Source: Acidobacteriota bacterium (GTDB taxonomy: Bacteria > Acidobacteriota > Terriglobia > Bryobacterales > JACQDG01). From it: a stretch of DNA of 6,140 nt. Each line of letters opens with the position of its first letter. Position 1 is the stretch's first letter. Shown in pieces: positions 5,221-6,140 of the stretch. The position numbers and the translations under genes are program-made. The DNA is taken from the NCBI GenBank assembly GCA_016201195.1, contig JACQDI010000853.1:1-6140 (forward strand), in the 5' to 3' direction. A model generated the notes under the pieces. It saw nothing but the letters and a program-made list of their open reading frames with translations, was not told the origin of the DNA and did not search any database.

Positions 5221-6140
5221 TTAGGCGAGCAGTTCCAGCACGCGGCGGGCGGCCTCGGCAGCTCGGGCTGTATCGGGCAGGCTGGCCTGCGCCAGGCGAG
5301 CGTTGCCGCCGCCGCGGCCGCCCAGCGGCTCGATCGCCGACTTCACGATCTGGCCGGCGTTGCCGCCGCCCTCGGAAAGCGCCAGCAACAGCGCCGGCGG
5401 TTCCTCCATCGTCAGCAGGAACACGGCGTCTGGGCCGGCGGAGGTGAACTGCTGGGCGAGCAGCCGCCAGCGGTCGATGGGACCGGCGCGCGCCGCGGCC
5501 TGATGCACCCGGCGGCCTCGCGTGTCGGGCGGGGTAGCCGCGTACAGCTCGCGTCCTTGGTACGCAGCCAGCTCGGCCTCGAGTTTCTGGCGGACCTTGT
5601 CGGCCGCCCTGGCAGCTTCCATCTGGCTCCGTACAAGCGCCGGGGCCTGGCCGAGCGGCGCCGAGAACGCCTGGGCCACTTCGGCCAGCGCGTTGTAATC
5701 GGCGCGCGCCCGCCGCACGGCCCGGCCGCCGCACACAAATTCGACTCGGGCGTTCCCTCGCACCCGGTCCAGCCGCCGCACCAGGATCGGTCCGATCTCA
5801 CCGGTCGCCCGCACATGGGTCCCGCCGCACGCGCTGCGATCGCAGCGGTCGATCTCCACCACCCGGATCTCGCCCTCGCGCTCGCTCGGCTTGCGCAGCC
5901 CGATGGAAATCGCTTCCTCGGCGGAATAAAATCGCACCTTCACCGGCCGGTTTTCGAAAACGAGCGTGTTTGCCCGCGCTTCGACCGCCTCGATCTGCGC
6001 AGCGGTGAGCGGCGGCGTGGACAGATCGATGGTGGAGGTCTCCGCTCCGAGGTGGAAGCTCACCGTGGCGTGCCCCAGCAGCTCGACAAACACCGCGGAA
6101 AGCAGGTGCTGGCCGGTGTGCTGCTGCATGTGATCGAACC
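5221..6140 (-). CDS. Alanyl-tRNA editing protein, AlaX long form (trans-editing), 5' end outside window
   Basis: The frame is open to the right edge; residues FDH precede the Met at 6129, and FDHMQQHTGQHLLS is the conserved interior of the family, so that Met is not the start. About 90 N-terminal residues are probably missing. Counting from that Met, the editing site has the zinc ligands His4 and His8 (HTGQH) and Cys101 and His105 (CGGTH). Residues about 136-190 look like a coiled coil. The C-terminal part has GGRGGGNARLAQAS (271-284), the glycine-rich signature of the DHHA1/C-Ala domain, which makes this the long AlaX form. The FGEKYGD-like segment of full alanyl-tRNA synthetase is absent, and the spacing is that of AlaX. 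Such cytoplasmic proteins hydrolyse Ser-tRNA(Ala), and sometimes Gly-tRNA(Ala), to prevent alanine codons being misread. It ends in TAA, followed by about 200 bases without a supported gene. Confidence 0.93.
   Translation of the reverse strand, partial: FDHMQQHTGQHLLSAVFVELLGHATVSFHLGAETSTIDLSTPPLTAAQIEAVEARANTLVFENRPVKVRFYSAEEAISIGLRKPSEREGEIRVVEIDRCDRSACGGTHVRATGEIGPILVRRLDRVRGNARVEFVCGGRAVRRARADYNALAEVAQAFSAPLGQAPALVRSQMEAARAADKVRQKLEAELAAYQGRELYAATPPDTRGRRVHQAAARAGPIDRWRLLAQQFTSAGPDAVFLLTMEEPPALLLALSEGGGNAGQIVKSAIEPLGGRGGGNARLAQASLPDTARAAEAARRVLELLA

Noticed and set aside
5156..5734. A 192-codon minus-strand frame overlapping the AlaX gene.
   Set aside because: It is an out-of-frame shadow, extremely rich in Arg, Gly and Pro, inside a gene with clear zinc and DHHA1 motifs.

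Overview
The window is a compact, GC-rich stretch of a bacterial chromosome in which every gene I can support lies on the minus strand. The gene set points to a soil-type or environmental Gram-negative bacterium: a long-form SppA, an epoxide-hydrolase-like protein, a secreted glycoside-hydrolase-like protein, a VapBC pair and a free-standing tRNA-Ala editing protein. Protein style, the CACAGAG-type octamer repeat and the GC-rich hairpin repeats recall Acidobacteriota of the Solibacter/Bryobacter kind. That placement is an impression from memory, not a result.

In the direction of transcription (high to low coordinates), the window opens inside a long-form AlaX-type alanyl-tRNA editing protein (5221-6140, 5' end outside the window). 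A gene-poor gap of about 200 bases follows (5014-5220). It holds two abutting perfect hairpins (5130-5165), a possible scrap of a formylglycine-generating-enzyme-type domain (5172-5219), and the promoter/operator of the next unit. That unit is a VapBC-type toxin-antitoxin pair: a ribbon-helix-helix antitoxin (4765-5013) whose stop overlaps the start of a PIN-domain toxin (4346-4765). The antitoxin promoter has an extended -10 (TGCTATAAT) placed so that transcription should begin at or one base before the ATG. Two identical 9-base pseudo-palindromes exactly 21 bp apart bracket it, as expected of an autorepressed toxin-antitoxin operon.

Thirty bases after the toxin stop begins a three-gene run, probably one operon: sppA (2573-4315, membrane-anchored protease), an alpha/beta hydrolase of the epoxide hydrolase type (1641-2576), and a secreted protein with a GH67/GH20-like N-terminal domain and a probable TIM barrel (1-1644, 3' end outside the window). 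Both internal junctions are 4-base ATGA overlaps, so translation is likely coupled. All three products have an N-terminal membrane or export segment, so they may act in or beyond the cytoplasmic membrane. The export signal of the hydrolase is encoded by an 8-bp direct repeat of a kind I remember as a dispersed non-coding repeat, so its start codon is uncertain.

Nothing here proves a new system. The items most worth a second look are the leaderless, doubly operated vapB promoter, the repeat-derived signal peptide, the tandem hairpin element, and the poorly classified glycoside-hydrolase-like protein.
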